Translations under genes and position numbers: made by a program
Notes under the pieces: model-generated
The model's input: the letters and a program-made list of their open reading frames with translations, nothing else
The model's database searches: none
What the model was told of the DNA's origin: nothing
Shown here: in pieces, positions 1 to 7,408 of the stretch
Numbering within the stretch: the stretch's first letter is position 1
Layout of the letters: every line of letters starts with the position of its first letter
DNA from: JBJHAX01 sp050480705
GTDB lineage: Bacteria; Actinomycetota; Nitriliruptoria; Nitriliruptorales; Nitriliruptoraceae
Length of the DNA: 33,346 nucleotides
Reading direction: 5' to 3'
NCBI GenBank assembly: GCA_050480705.1
Contig: JBJHAX010000022.1
Coordinates: forward strand, 1 to 33,346

Positions 1-248
1 CGCCGCCGCCCACCCCCCCCCCCGGCTCCGCCCACCTCTGGGTCGCGCCCCGGGCCGCGGCGGGTCCGGCCACCGACCCCCACCGGCCCCGGGTGCCACC
101 CGCTGAGTCCGGGCGGTACGACGCCGGAGATCCATGACGGGACCGGACGCCGTGCGGGCGCCGCGTGCGCGTTGCACATCGTTCGTGTCGATCCGGCGAG
201 ACGGTGTGCGGCGCCCGGTGCGTCGACGCCAGGAGGATGCGCAACAAC
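1..248. other. Upstream stretch before tctB, no gene recognised
   Basis: This is the left edge of the window. It is extremely GC-rich and includes an uninterrupted run of 11 C at 13-23. I see no convincing coding sequence. If the usual tctC-tctB-tctA order holds, the 3' end of tctC would lie upstream or just at the edge, but nothing here can be recognised as the end of a binding protein. A strong AGGAGG at 231-236 is the ribosome binding site of the following gene. Confidence 0.4.
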
Positions 249-842
249 ATGGCGAACGAACCGTCCTCACAGGTGTCGTTCGGGTCGTCGGTGTTCGCGT
301 TCGTGCTGTGGTCACTCGCCGCGTACATGGTCACGCAGGCCCTTGGTTACTCCAGCCCTCCCAAACTCGCACCGCTGTTGTTCGGCGGGATCACGCTGTT
401 GCTGCTCACGGTCATCGTCGGTCGCGAGGTGACGATCCACATCAGACATCGCACGAGCCGCGCACACGCGGTCACGACGGCTGAGTCACCTGCGGACGGG
501 CACGGAGAATCAGCAGCCGATGTGGGCCAAGGCGAGCCGGTCAACGACGCGGAGCAGCTTGCGGTGGCAGCAGAGCGGGCGGGAAGTGTTGCCGTCCCCG
601 TCTCACGGCGTGACGAGGCTGCCGCGCTCGTGTGGGGATCCGCGAGCATTGTCGCGATGATCCTTTTCGGCTTTCTGATCGGCATGTCGGTCGCGATGGT
701 CACGCTCATGAAGGTGTACGCACGCGAGCGCTGGCCGATCTCGCTGATCGTGACCGGCTCGGTGCTGGTGACGCTGTACGTGTTCTTTGGCCGCATCCTC
801 AACGTGGCCTTCTATCCCGGCCTTCTCGACCTGGGGTTCTGA
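249..842 (+). CDS. tctB: Tripartite tricarboxylate transporter small membrane subunit (TctB family)
   Basis: Small membrane subunit of a TTT-family secondary transporter, which works with the large permease TctA and a periplasmic or lipid-anchored binding protein TctC to import citrate-like or other carboxylates. The protein is 197 aa with four hydrophobic segments: about residues 9-26, 36-54, 128-155 and 163-185. A hydrophilic, Ala/Glu-rich loop separates the second and third; this two-plus-two pattern is typical of TctB. The start is set at ATG 249, 12 nt after AGGAGG (231-236); the ATG at 237 abuts that site with no spacing and is less likely. It is followed after 3 nt by tctA, so the two are surely co-transcribed. 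Assignment rests on topology and on the neighbouring tctA more than on sequence motifs. Confidence 0.85.
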   Translation: MANEPSSQVSFGSSVFAFVLWSLAAYMVTQALGYSSPPKLAPLLFGGITLLLLTVIVGREVTIHIRHRTSRAHAVTTAESPADGHGESAADVGQGEPVNDAEQLAVAAERAGSVAVPVSRRDEAAALVWGSASIVAMILFGFLIGMSVAMVTLMKVYARERWPISLIVTGSVLVTLYVFFGRILNVAFYPGLLDLGF

Positions 843-845
843 ATC

Positions 846-2381
846 GTGTCCAGCATCCTCGAGGGCGCTTCTAACCTGCTCGATCCGGTCATGCTGCTCG
901 CGATCGTCGCGGCTGTCATCTTCGCCCAGATCGTCGCGGTCATACCAGGCCTTGGCGGCGCCTTTCTGCTCGCGGTGCTCATACCGTTCACCTTCGGCAT
1001 GGATCCGATGATTGCAATCGCGATCCTGATCGCGGCCTCTGCGACCGACGGGTCCGGCAACTCGGTCACCTCGATCCTTTTCGGCGTTCCCGGGTCGGCG
1101 ACTGCGGCTGCTTCGCTGTTCGACGGCCACCCGATGGCGCGCAACGGTCAGGCCGGTCGCGCGATCGGCGCGGCGATGACCGGCAGCGCCGTCGGGGGGA
1201 TCATCGGTGCGCTCACACTTGCGATCGCCATCCCGATCGCGCGGCCGTTCGTGCTCGCGTTCGGAACGACCGAGTTCTTCGTGCTGGTCATCCTCGCGCT
1301 GTTCAGCCTCGCGCACGTCCGTGAAGAGGCGCTGCTCAAGGGGTTGGTTTCGGCGGGACTGGGCTTGTCGCTCTCATTCGTCGGGATGGAAGGCGCGACC
1401 GGCGTCCAGCGCTACACGCACGGGCAGCTCTACCTGTGGGACGGGCTGCGGTTGGTGCCCGTGCTCCTCGGACTCTTCGCGGTCGCCGAGGCGTTTCGCC
1501 TGCTCGCGACGGCCCGCGCGTCGCGAGGTCACACACCTTCCCGGCACCTCATGCCGGTCGAACGGATGAGCGGGGTCGGCGAGGGAGTCAAGGACGTTTT
1601 TCGCCACTTCGACGCGACGTGGCTGAGTTCATGGACCGGGCTGATCATCGGCATGCTGCCAGGCGTCGGCGGCGCCGCAGGGCAGTTCATGGCGTACTCG
1701 GCGGTCGCAAAGTCCTCGCAGGCACGCAAACGGACCCGTGACCTGCCGCCGTTCGGCAAGGGCAACGTCCGCGGGGTCATCGCGGCCGACTCGAGCACGA
1801 ATGCGACGCTCGGGGGAGAACTCGTCCCGGTGCTCGCGTTCGGCATCCCGGGAAGCTCGACGATGGCGATTGTGCTCGCCGCGCTGGTCACGTTCGGGAT
1901 CCAGCCCGGACCCAGGATGCTCGAGCTCAACCTCGACGTCGTGTGGATGATCGTGCTCGTGCTCGTCATCGGCAACCTGATCGCGACGAGCTTCGTGCTG
2001 TCGTTCGCGCGCCAGCTGGCCAAACTCGTGCATGTACGCGCATCCTTGCTCGGCCCCGCGATCCTCGCTGTTTCGTTCTTCGGGGCGTACGCGACGACCC
2101 GTCACGTCGGCGACATCTACACCGCCGCGCTCGCTGGGCTGCTCGGATTCTTCCTTGCGCGCTACGGCTACGGCCGTGTCAGTTTTCTCATCGGATTCGT
2201 CCTCGGGCCCATCCTCGAGCACTACTTCATTCTTGCGCTGCAGATCTACGGGCCCGGGTTCCTCTTCGCGCGTCCGTTCACGATGGTGCTGCTTGCAATT
2301 CTCGTTCTCGGTATCGCGTGGTCGGCTGCGAAGTCGATCCGGGCGCGCAGGGAACGCACCCAACAGGAGCGACTGGCATGA
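846..2381 (+). CDS. tctA: Tripartite tricarboxylate transporter large permease subunit (TctA family)
   Basis: Large (about 11-12 helix) permease of the TTT transporter that moves a carboxylate across the cytoplasmic membrane using the ion gradient. The 511-aa length is normal for TctA. The two family signature loops are visible: an N-terminal one with VIPGLGGAF near residue 37 followed by GSGNSVTSILFGVPGSAT, and a second with GMLPGVGGAAGQF near residue 270 followed by NATLGGELVPVLAFGIPGSS. The repeat reflects the known internal duplication of the family. Start GTG 846 lies 3 nt after the tctB stop. The stop codon overlaps the next gene by 4 nt (ATGA at 2378-2381), so the transporter and the downstream aldolase-family enzyme are translationally coupled. 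The substrate cannot be read from sequence; the neighbours suggest an organic or aromatic acid. Confidence 0.95.
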   Translation: MSSILEGASNLLDPVMLLAIVAAVIFAQIVAVIPGLGGAFLLAVLIPFTFGMDPMIAIAILIAASATDGSGNSVTSILFGVPGSATAAASLFDGHPMARNGQAGRAIGAAMTGSAVGGIIGALTLAIAIPIARPFVLAFGTTEFFVLVILALFSLAHVREEALLKGLVSAGLGLSLSFVGMEGATGVQRYTHGQLYLWDGLRLVPVLLGLFAVAEAFRLLATARASRGHTPSRHLMPVERMSGVGEGVKDVFRHFDATWLSSWTGLIIGMLPGVGGAAGQFMAYSAVAKSSQARKRTRDLPPFGKGNVRGVIAADSSTNATLGGELVPVLAFGIPGSSTMAIVLAALVTFGIQPGPRMLELNLDVVWMIVLVLVIGNLIATSFVLSFARQLAKLVHVRASLLGPAILAVSFFGAYATTRHVGDIYTAALAGLLGFFLARYGYGRVSFLIGFVLGPILEHYFILALQIYGPGFLFARPFTMVLLAILVLGIAWSAAKSIRARRERTQQERLA

Positions 2382-3187
2382 GCGCATACACCGAGCACGC
2401 CGCGTTGCGCGAGCAGGTCGCCATCGGGTGTCGGATCCTCGCCCAGCAGGGCCTCGTCCACGAGATCGCCGGCCATGTCAGTGCCCGCATCCCAGGGACC
2501 GACCGGATGTTCATTCGTGGCCGCTCGCCGTCCGAGCGAGGCGTGCGATTCACCACGATCGATGCGATTCGTGCGGCCGGTTTCGGTGGCGAGGACCCCG
2601 AAGGAGACGGCTACGAGTTGCCGCTCGAGCTGCCGATCCACGGCGAGGCCTACCGGCTCCGCGACGATGTCAACGCGGTCGTGCACGCGCACCCGACCTA
2701 CAGCGTGTTGTGTTCCGTGGCGCGGATTCCGCTCGAGCCGGTGTACGGCGCATACAACAGCGGGGGTCTGCGCCTCGCCTTGAACGGGGTGCCGACGTAC
2801 CCACATTCACGGCTCGTGGACGATGTCGAGAGCGCACACGACCTGTACGCCGCGATGGACGGCCGTAAGGTCTGCTTGATGCGCGGCCACGGCATTGCGA
2901 CCGTTGGCCGCGACGTTCCCGAGGCGGTCCTCAACGCGCTCAGGCTCGAGCGGCTCGCGTTCTTCACCTGGCAGATGCACCTGGGCGGCATCGAACCCGA
3001 ACGGGTCAGCGCAGAGGATGAGGAGTTCTTCTCCCGCCCGTACAAGCGGTCGATGGGCGAAGCCACTGGTGTCGCAGGCGGTCGAGAACTCGGTGCGGAC
3101 ACCGACTGGCGGTGGGTTTCCTACGTGGCAGAAGACGAGGTCCTGCAACGCTCTGAAGGTGACGCCAGCGCCGCACGACCAGACTAG
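2378..3187 (+). CDS. Class II aldolase/adducin family protein
   Basis: A 269-aa protein with the class II aldolase/adducin fold, a family of zinc-dependent aldolases, epimerases, dehydratases and decarboxylases. The metal-binding His pair is visible in AVVHAHPTYSV (about residues 106-116), and a third ligand in LMRGHGIATVG near residue 170. An N-terminal segment with GHVSARIPG matches the family substrate/phosphate-binding loop. Start ATG 2378 has GGAGC upstream (2366-2370) and overlaps the tctA stop by 4 nt. Many family members annotated as 'class II aldolase' sit in catabolic clusters for hydroxy- or aromatic acids, which fits a transporter upstream and a decarboxylase-like amidohydrolase downstream. 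The exact reaction is not inferable. Confidence 0.88.
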   Translation: MSAYTEHAALREQVAIGCRILAQQGLVHEIAGHVSARIPGTDRMFIRGRSPSERGVRFTTIDAIRAAGFGGEDPEGDGYELPLELPIHGEAYRLRDDVNAVVHAHPTYSVLCSVARIPLEPVYGAYNSGGLRLALNGVPTYPHSRLVDDVESAHDLYAAMDGRKVCLMRGHGIATVGRDVPEAVLNALRLERLAFFTWQMHLGGIEPERVSAEDEEFFSRPYKRSMGEATGVAGGRELGADTDWRWVSYVAEDEVLQRSEGDASAARPD

Positions 3188-3231
3188 ATCCTGACCTGAG
3201 GTCCAGAATTCCGACGAGGAGCACCCTGACC

Positions 3232-4239
3232 ATGCGATGCATCGGCACCGAAGAGCACTTCGCCGTCCCTGAACTGCTCGACGCGTGGCGCGCGATCGCC
3301 ACGAGCGTGTGGAACTCCGAGGACCTTGCGCTCGTGCGCAGCTCGGGGATGAGCTACCACGGCCAGCGGCTCATCGACGCGCTGCTGCACACCCCCGAGG
3401 AGCGCATCGCTGCCATGGACGAGCACGGCGTCGACCTGGCGCTGCTGTCGCTGTGTTCACCCGGGGTGCAGCTGTTCGAGCCGTCCGCAGCCAGCGACAT
3501 GGCCGAGCTCGCCAACGACCGGCTGGCCGAGTGGGTGCGTGCGTATCCCGACCGGCTCGCCGGCCTCGCCGTCTTCGCCCCGCACGACCCCGACCGGGGT
3601 ATCGCCGAGATGGAGCGCGCGATCAACGACCTCGGCCTGCACGGGTTCGTGGTCAACTCCCACACCGCCGGCCACTACCTCGACGAGCAGCAGTTCTGGG
3701 GGCATCTGGAGGCCGCAGAGGCGCTCGGCGCACCGATCTACATCCACCCGCGGACCCTGCCCGATGAGGTTGGCGGCCCCTTCGTGCCCTACCACCTGTC
3801 ACGCGCCGCGTGGGGGTATGCCGTCGAGACCGCGACGCACGCCTTCCGGCTGATGCTCAGCGGCGTGTTCGACCGCTTCCCGAACCTCAAGATCGTGCTC
3901 GGTCACATGGGGGAGGGCATCCCGTTCTGGCTGTACCGGATCGACTACTGGAACGGCCGCCACCAGGGACACACCGCGCCGCAGCTCGAGATGAGCGCCA
4001 GCGAGTACTTCAAGCGCAACTTCGCGATCACCATCAGCGGCGTCTATCAGCGCTCCGCGCTCGATCTGTGCCTGACCGAACTCGGCGATGAGTCGATCAT
4101 GTTCGCCACCGACCATCCCTACCAGCCGATGGGGGACGCGATGGCGTTCGTGCCGCAGATCGAGGACCTGCCGGAAGAGACGCGTGAGCGTCTGATGTTC
4201 CGCAACGCGGAGCGCATCTTCGGGCTGCCGACGGCGTAG
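3232..4239 (+). CDS. Amidohydrolase family 2 protein, gamma-resorcylate decarboxylase-like
   Basis: A 335-aa TIM-barrel metalloenzyme of the amidohydrolase-2/ACMSD group. The N-terminal metal motif is EEHFA with Glu7 and His9, the E-x-H form known from gamma-resorcylate (2,6-dihydroxybenzoate) decarboxylase, not the H-x-H of most amidohydrolases. Further expected ligands are His172 in IYIHPR, His225 in LGHMGEGIPFW and Asp294 in ATDHPY. Length and motif order match non-oxidative aromatic decarboxylases (gamma-resorcylate and 2,3-dihydroxybenzoate type). Start ATG 3232 is preceded by a GAGGAG-type site (about 3216-3221). It lies 44 nt after the aldolase-family gene on the same strand and probably belongs to the same operon. 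Decarboxylase versus hydrolase activity on a related acid cannot be decided here. Confidence 0.85.
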   Translation: MRCIGTEEHFAVPELLDAWRAIATSVWNSEDLALVRSSGMSYHGQRLIDALLHTPEERIAAMDEHGVDLALLSLCSPGVQLFEPSAASDMAELANDRLAEWVRAYPDRLAGLAVFAPHDPDRGIAEMERAINDLGLHGFVVNSHTAGHYLDEQQFWGHLEAAEALGAPIYIHPRTLPDEVGGPFVPYHLSRAAWGYAVETATHAFRLMLSGVFDRFPNLKIVLGHMGEGIPFWLYRIDYWNGRHQGHTAPQLEMSASEYFKRNFAITISGVYQRSALDLCLTELGDESIMFATDHPYQPMGDAMAFVPQIEDLPEETRERLMFRNAERIFGLPTA

Positions 4240-4301
4240 CGCCACCGCGCTGCCCGCAGTCGTATCGCGGCGCTGGGCAGGTGCAACGGCAGGTGTCGCG
4301 G

Positions 4302-4317
4302 CGGCGCGGACGCGCCG
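4302..4317 (+). terminator. Possible terminator hairpin after the amidohydrolase
   Basis: Arms CGGCGC (4302-4307) and GCGCCG (4312-4317) enclose a 4-nt loop, 63 nt after the stop codon and followed by a moderately T-containing stretch. There is no clear T tract, as is common in high-GC actinobacteria, so the call is weak. Confidence 0.3.
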
Positions 4318-4337
4318 TGCATCCTGATTTGGCTGTT

Positions 4338-4366
4338 GCACATGTGGGCGCAGTGTGCGCATGTGC
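4338..4366. promoter_or_regulatory. Inverted repeat upstream of the transglycosylase gene
   Basis: GCACATG (4338-4344) and CATGTGC (4360-4366) are perfect 7-bp arms separated by 15 nt, about 85 nt before the GTG start of the lytic transglycosylase gene. The placement suits an operator. A TATCCT hexamer at 4403-4408 between the repeat and the gene could be a -10 box. No regulator is identifiable. Confidence 0.25.
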
Positions 4367-4450
4367 GTGCAGTTGCTCGGTGTGTTGCGCAGCGTGACGG
4401 GTTATCCTTTTCAGGTTGTCGACCCTCGGTATGCGCGTGGACGGTCGGAC

Positions 4451-5752
4451 GTGCGTCTGACACGAGCCCTGCTGCTCGCGCTCGTGATCGGCCTGTTGCC
4501 GATCACGTCGTTCACGGCGCTCGCGGACGACGAGGAACTTGACGAGCTCGAGAGCGAACTCGGCGAGGTCGAAGCAGGACTCGAAGAGGCGATGGCGCGC
4601 CTGGACGCCGCCCGACGCGAACTCGACCAGGTCGAAAGCCGGCTGTCGGCCGCGAACGCCGAGCTCGGGCGCACCCAGACCGCCTACGAGCAGGCCGAGA
4701 TCGACTACGAGGAAGCGGTCGAAGAGGCCGAACGCACCGCCACCGCGCTCATCCTCGCCGAACAGCGCCTGGAGCGCGCCGAACAGCTGCTGGCCGCGGC
4801 GCTGGACCGCGAAGAGACCGCCATCGAGCGGCTCGAAGCGCGGGTCGTCAAAGCGTTCAAGGACGGCTCGACCCACCCCACGATCGGGCTCGCGCAGGGC
4901 ATCATCAACGCCGGCAACTGGCACGACATCGCCCGCAGCACCCAGATCTACCAGCGCACCGTCGCCGACGACCGCTCGCTCGTGCAGGAAGCGCTCGACG
5001 CGCGCCGCGAAGCCGACCTGGCGCGGGCCGAAGCCAACGCCGCACAGCGCGAAGCCCAGGACCTCGCGATCCTCGCCGAGGCCGCCGAACAGCGCGCCGC
5101 CGACGAACTCGACGAACTCGAGCGGCTCGTCGAGGAGCGCCAGGCAGCCGTCAACCAGGTCGCTGCCGAGCACGCCCGCCGCGAATCGATCTTCCAGGAA
5201 CTCGAAGCCGACGCGTCGGTCATGCAGGCGCTCGCCAACGAACTGCAGTCCCGCATCGCGCAGCTGCGCGGCGGCGGGGTGTGCCAGGGGCGCGTGCCCG
5301 CCGGCGCGTCGGTGTTCTCCCCGGGCAGCCTGCCCGGATGGGCGCAGCGGCTGGTCAGCCGCATCTCACGTGCGAACGACTGGGTGCATGCCGTCGCCGT
5401 GGCCAGCTCCAAGCATGGCGTCGACCCGCGGGTGATGTCCGCGCTGGTGTGGTCCGAATCGGCGTTCCGGCCCGACGCGGTGTCACGCGCCGGCGCGATC
5501 GGGCTCGCGCAGCTCATGCCGGGAACCGCCCGGGGGCTCGGTGTCGACCCGTGGAACCCCGAGCAGAACCTCGACGGTGGTGCGCGCTACCTCGCGATGC
5601 AGGTCGACCGGTTCGGCTCCCTCGAACTCGGGCTCGCCGCCTACAACGCCGGGCCCGGCAACGTGATCCGCTACGGCGGCATCCCGCCGTTCGCCGAGAC
5701 CCAGATCTACGTCGTCCGCGTCATCGAACGCTGCCAGGCCATCGCCGGCTGA
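4451..5752 (+). CDS. Secreted coiled-coil lytic transglycosylase (SLT domain)
   Basis: Predicted exported cell-wall enzyme that cleaves peptidoglycan glycan strands. Starting at GTG 4451 the product is 433 aa with a signal peptide: MRLTR, a hydrophobic core, then cleavage after about SFTALA. A long heptad-rich, Glu/Ala/Arg-rich coiled coil follows (about residues 25-270), as in RipA/PcsB-type peptidoglycan hydrolases that are controlled by partner proteins. The C-terminal domain (about 300-430) is a soluble-lytic-transglycosylase fold: the catalytic Glu in VWSESAFRP, then IGLAQLMPGTA, LDGGARYLAMQ and AYNAGPGNV. Upstream in-frame codons would add residues before the signal peptide and are unlikely. 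The gene stands alone, with the next operon beginning 46 nt downstream. A role in daughter-cell separation or wall remodelling is inference. Confidence 0.88.
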   Translation: MRLTRALLLALVIGLLPITSFTALADDEELDELESELGEVEAGLEEAMARLDAARRELDQVESRLSAANAELGRTQTAYEQAEIDYEEAVEEAERTATALILAEQRLERAEQLLAAALDREETAIERLEARVVKAFKDGSTHPTIGLAQGIINAGNWHDIARSTQIYQRTVADDRSLVQEALDARREADLARAEANAAQREAQDLAILAEAAEQRAADELDELERLVEERQAAVNQVAAEHARRESIFQELEADASVMQALANELQSRIAQLRGGGVCQGRVPAGASVFSPGSLPGWAQRLVSRISRANDWVHAVAVASSKHGVDPRVMSALVWSESAFRPDAVSRAGAIGLAQLMPGTARGLGVDPWNPEQNLDGGARYLAMQVDRFGSLELGLAAYNAGPGNVIRYGGIPPFAETQIYVVRVIERCQAIAG

Positions 5753-5798
5753 GTCCTCCGCGCCGCTTGCTACGTTGCCGCCCGGCGTGGGAGTGGGC

Positions 5799-6584
5799 GT
5801 GCTCGCGGTCGAGAACCTCGAAGTGGTCTACGAGGACGTGATCCTCGTGCTGCGCGGTGTGTCGCTGACGGTCCCCGACGGCGGCGTGGTCGCGCTGCTG
5901 GGCGCCAACGGCGCCGGCAAGACGACGCTGCTGCGCGCCATCGCCGGGCTGCTCGACGTCCATCGCGGCGAGATCACCGGCGGCAGCATCACCTTCGACA
6001 CCAGGCCGCTGCACACGCTGGATGCGCCCGCCGTGGTCGCCGCAGGCATCACCGCGACCCTGGAGGGCCGGCGTGTGCTGCGGCCGCTGACCGTCGACGA
6101 GAACCTGCGCGTCGGCGGCCACACGCTCGCACGCGGCGAACTCGCCGACACGCTCGAGCGCGTCTACACGCTGTTTGGGGCGCTGGCGTCACGACGCGAC
6201 CAGCCCGCGGGAACGCTGTCGGGCGGCGAGCAGCAGATGCTCGCGATCGGGCGCGCGTTGATGTCGCGGCCCCGCTGCCTGCTGCTCGACGAACCCTCGC
6301 TCGGGCTCGCCCCACGCATCGTCGAGCAGCTCGGGCGCCTCATCGCCGACATCAACGCGCAGGGCACCGCGGTGCTGCTGGTCGAACAGAACGCGCGCAT
6401 GGCACTGTCGGTCGCCTCGCACGGCTACGTGCTCGAAACCGGCCGGGTGGTCATGGACGCCTCGGCCGAGCGGCTCGCAGCCGACGACGACGTGCGCACC
6501 TTCTATCTCGGGGTCGAAGGCAGCCAGCGGGTGTCGTTCCGTGACGTCAAGCACTACCGGCGGCGCCGCAGGTGGCTGTCGTGA
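5799..6584 (+). CDS. livF: Branched-chain amino acid-type ABC transporter ATP-binding protein (LivF)
   Basis: One of two ATPases of a HAAT (Liv) importer. The ABC motifs are complete: Walker A GANGAGKTT, signature LSGGEQQMLAIGRALM, Walker B LLLDEPSLGLAP, and the LivF-type switch segment VLLVEQNARMAL. ATLEGRRVLRPLTVDENL is the characteristic LivF Q-loop region. Several GTG codons lie near the start; GTG 5799 is chosen because GGGAG (5789-5793) ends 5 nt before it. The product is 261 aa. The extreme C terminus is very basic (YRRRRRWLS). It is the first gene of the operon and overlaps livG by 4 nt (GTGA at 6581-6584). The substrate need not be an amino acid, since an acyl-CoA synthetase is embedded in the operon. 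Confidence 0.93.
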   Translation: MLAVENLEVVYEDVILVLRGVSLTVPDGGVVALLGANGAGKTTLLRAIAGLLDVHRGEITGGSITFDTRPLHTLDAPAVVAAGITATLEGRRVLRPLTVDENLRVGGHTLARGELADTLERVYTLFGALASRRDQPAGTLSGGEQQMLAIGRALMSRPRCLLLDEPSLGLAPRIVEQLGRLIADINAQGTAVLLVEQNARMALSVASHGYVLETGRVVMDASAERLAADDDVRTFYLGVEGSQRVSFRDVKHYRRRRRWLS

Positions 6585-7408
6585 GCGGCCCGCTCGCCGA
6601 CGCGCTGCCGGGCTCACGGACCACGCCCGCCGAGGACACGCCGGCGCTCGACGTCGAGCACCTCGAGCTGTCGTTCGGCGGCACGCGCGCGGTCGACGAC
6701 GTGTCGTTCGACGTCGCCGCCGGCGAGCTGCTCGCCATCATCGGCCCCAACGGTGCCGGCAAGACCTCGGTGCTCAACTGCGTGTCAGGGGCCGAGCGCC
6801 CCCAGGCCGGCCGCATCCGGGTAGCTGGCCACGACGTCATCGGACGTCGCCCCGACCGCATCGCCCGGCTCGGCGTCGCACGGATGTTCCAGAACGTCGA
6901 ACTGTTCGACAACCTGACGGTGCTCGACAATCTCATGCTCGGCCGCCACCGGCACGTCGACGTCGGGCTGCTGGCCGGCATGCTGCGCACGCCCGCGGCC
7001 CGCCGTGCCGAATTCGCCGCCCGGGACGTCGTCGAGGAGATCATCGCGTTTCTCGAACTCGAGGCCCACCGGGACGCGCTGGTCGGGATGCTGCCCTACG
7101 GCGTCAAGAAGCGCGTCGAGCTCGGCAGGGCGCTCGCCATGGAACCCGAGCTGCTGATGCTCGACGAACCGGTCGCCGGCATGAACGCCGAGGAGACCGA
7201 GGCGATGGCGCGCTACGTGCTCGATCTGCGTGCCGAGCTGCAGCTGACCATGGTGCTCGTCGAGCACCACATGGGCGTCGTGATGGACCTCGCCGACCGG
7301 GTGCTCGTGCTCGACTTCGGCCGCCGCATCGCGCTCGGCGCCCCCGGCGAGGTGCAGGACGACCCGGCGGTCATCGCCGCCTACCTCGGCGCCGAGGCGG
7401 CGCCATGA
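6581..7408 (+). CDS. livG: Branched-chain amino acid-type ABC transporter ATP-binding protein (LivG)
   Basis: Second ATPase of the Liv-type importer, about 275 aa. Walker A is GPNGAGKTS and Walker B LLMLDEPVAGMN, where the AGMN ending is typical of LivG. The signature region reads LPYGVKKRVELGRAL. The LivG family normally has an SYG-type signature instead of SGG, so this variant is within family habit, although the VKK is less usual. MVLVEHHMGVVMDLADRV carries the switch His. Start GTG 6581 overlaps the livF stop by 4 nt and has AGG at 6570-6572; an in-frame GTG at 6572 would add only three residues. The stop overlaps the acyl-CoA synthetase start (ATGA at 7405-7408). Confidence 0.93.
   Translation: MSGPLADALPGSRTTPAEDTPALDVEHLELSFGGTRAVDDVSFDVAAGELLAIIGPNGAGKTSVLNCVSGAERPQAGRIRVAGHDVIGRRPDRIARLGVARMFQNVELFDNLTVLDNLMLGRHRHVDVGLLAGMLRTPAARRAEFAARDVVEEIIAFLELEAHRDALVGMLPYGVKKRVELGRALAMEPELLMLDEPVAGMNAEETEAMARYVLDLRAELQLTMVLVEHHMGVVMDLADRVLVLDFGRRIALGAPGEVQDDPAVIAAYLGAEAAP

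Noticed and set aside
4240..4450. Cyclic-di-AMP (ydaO-type) riboswitch before the cell-wall hydrolase gene
   Set aside because: Such riboswitches precede similar genes in actinobacteria, but I could not find the conserved core in this 211-bp gap.
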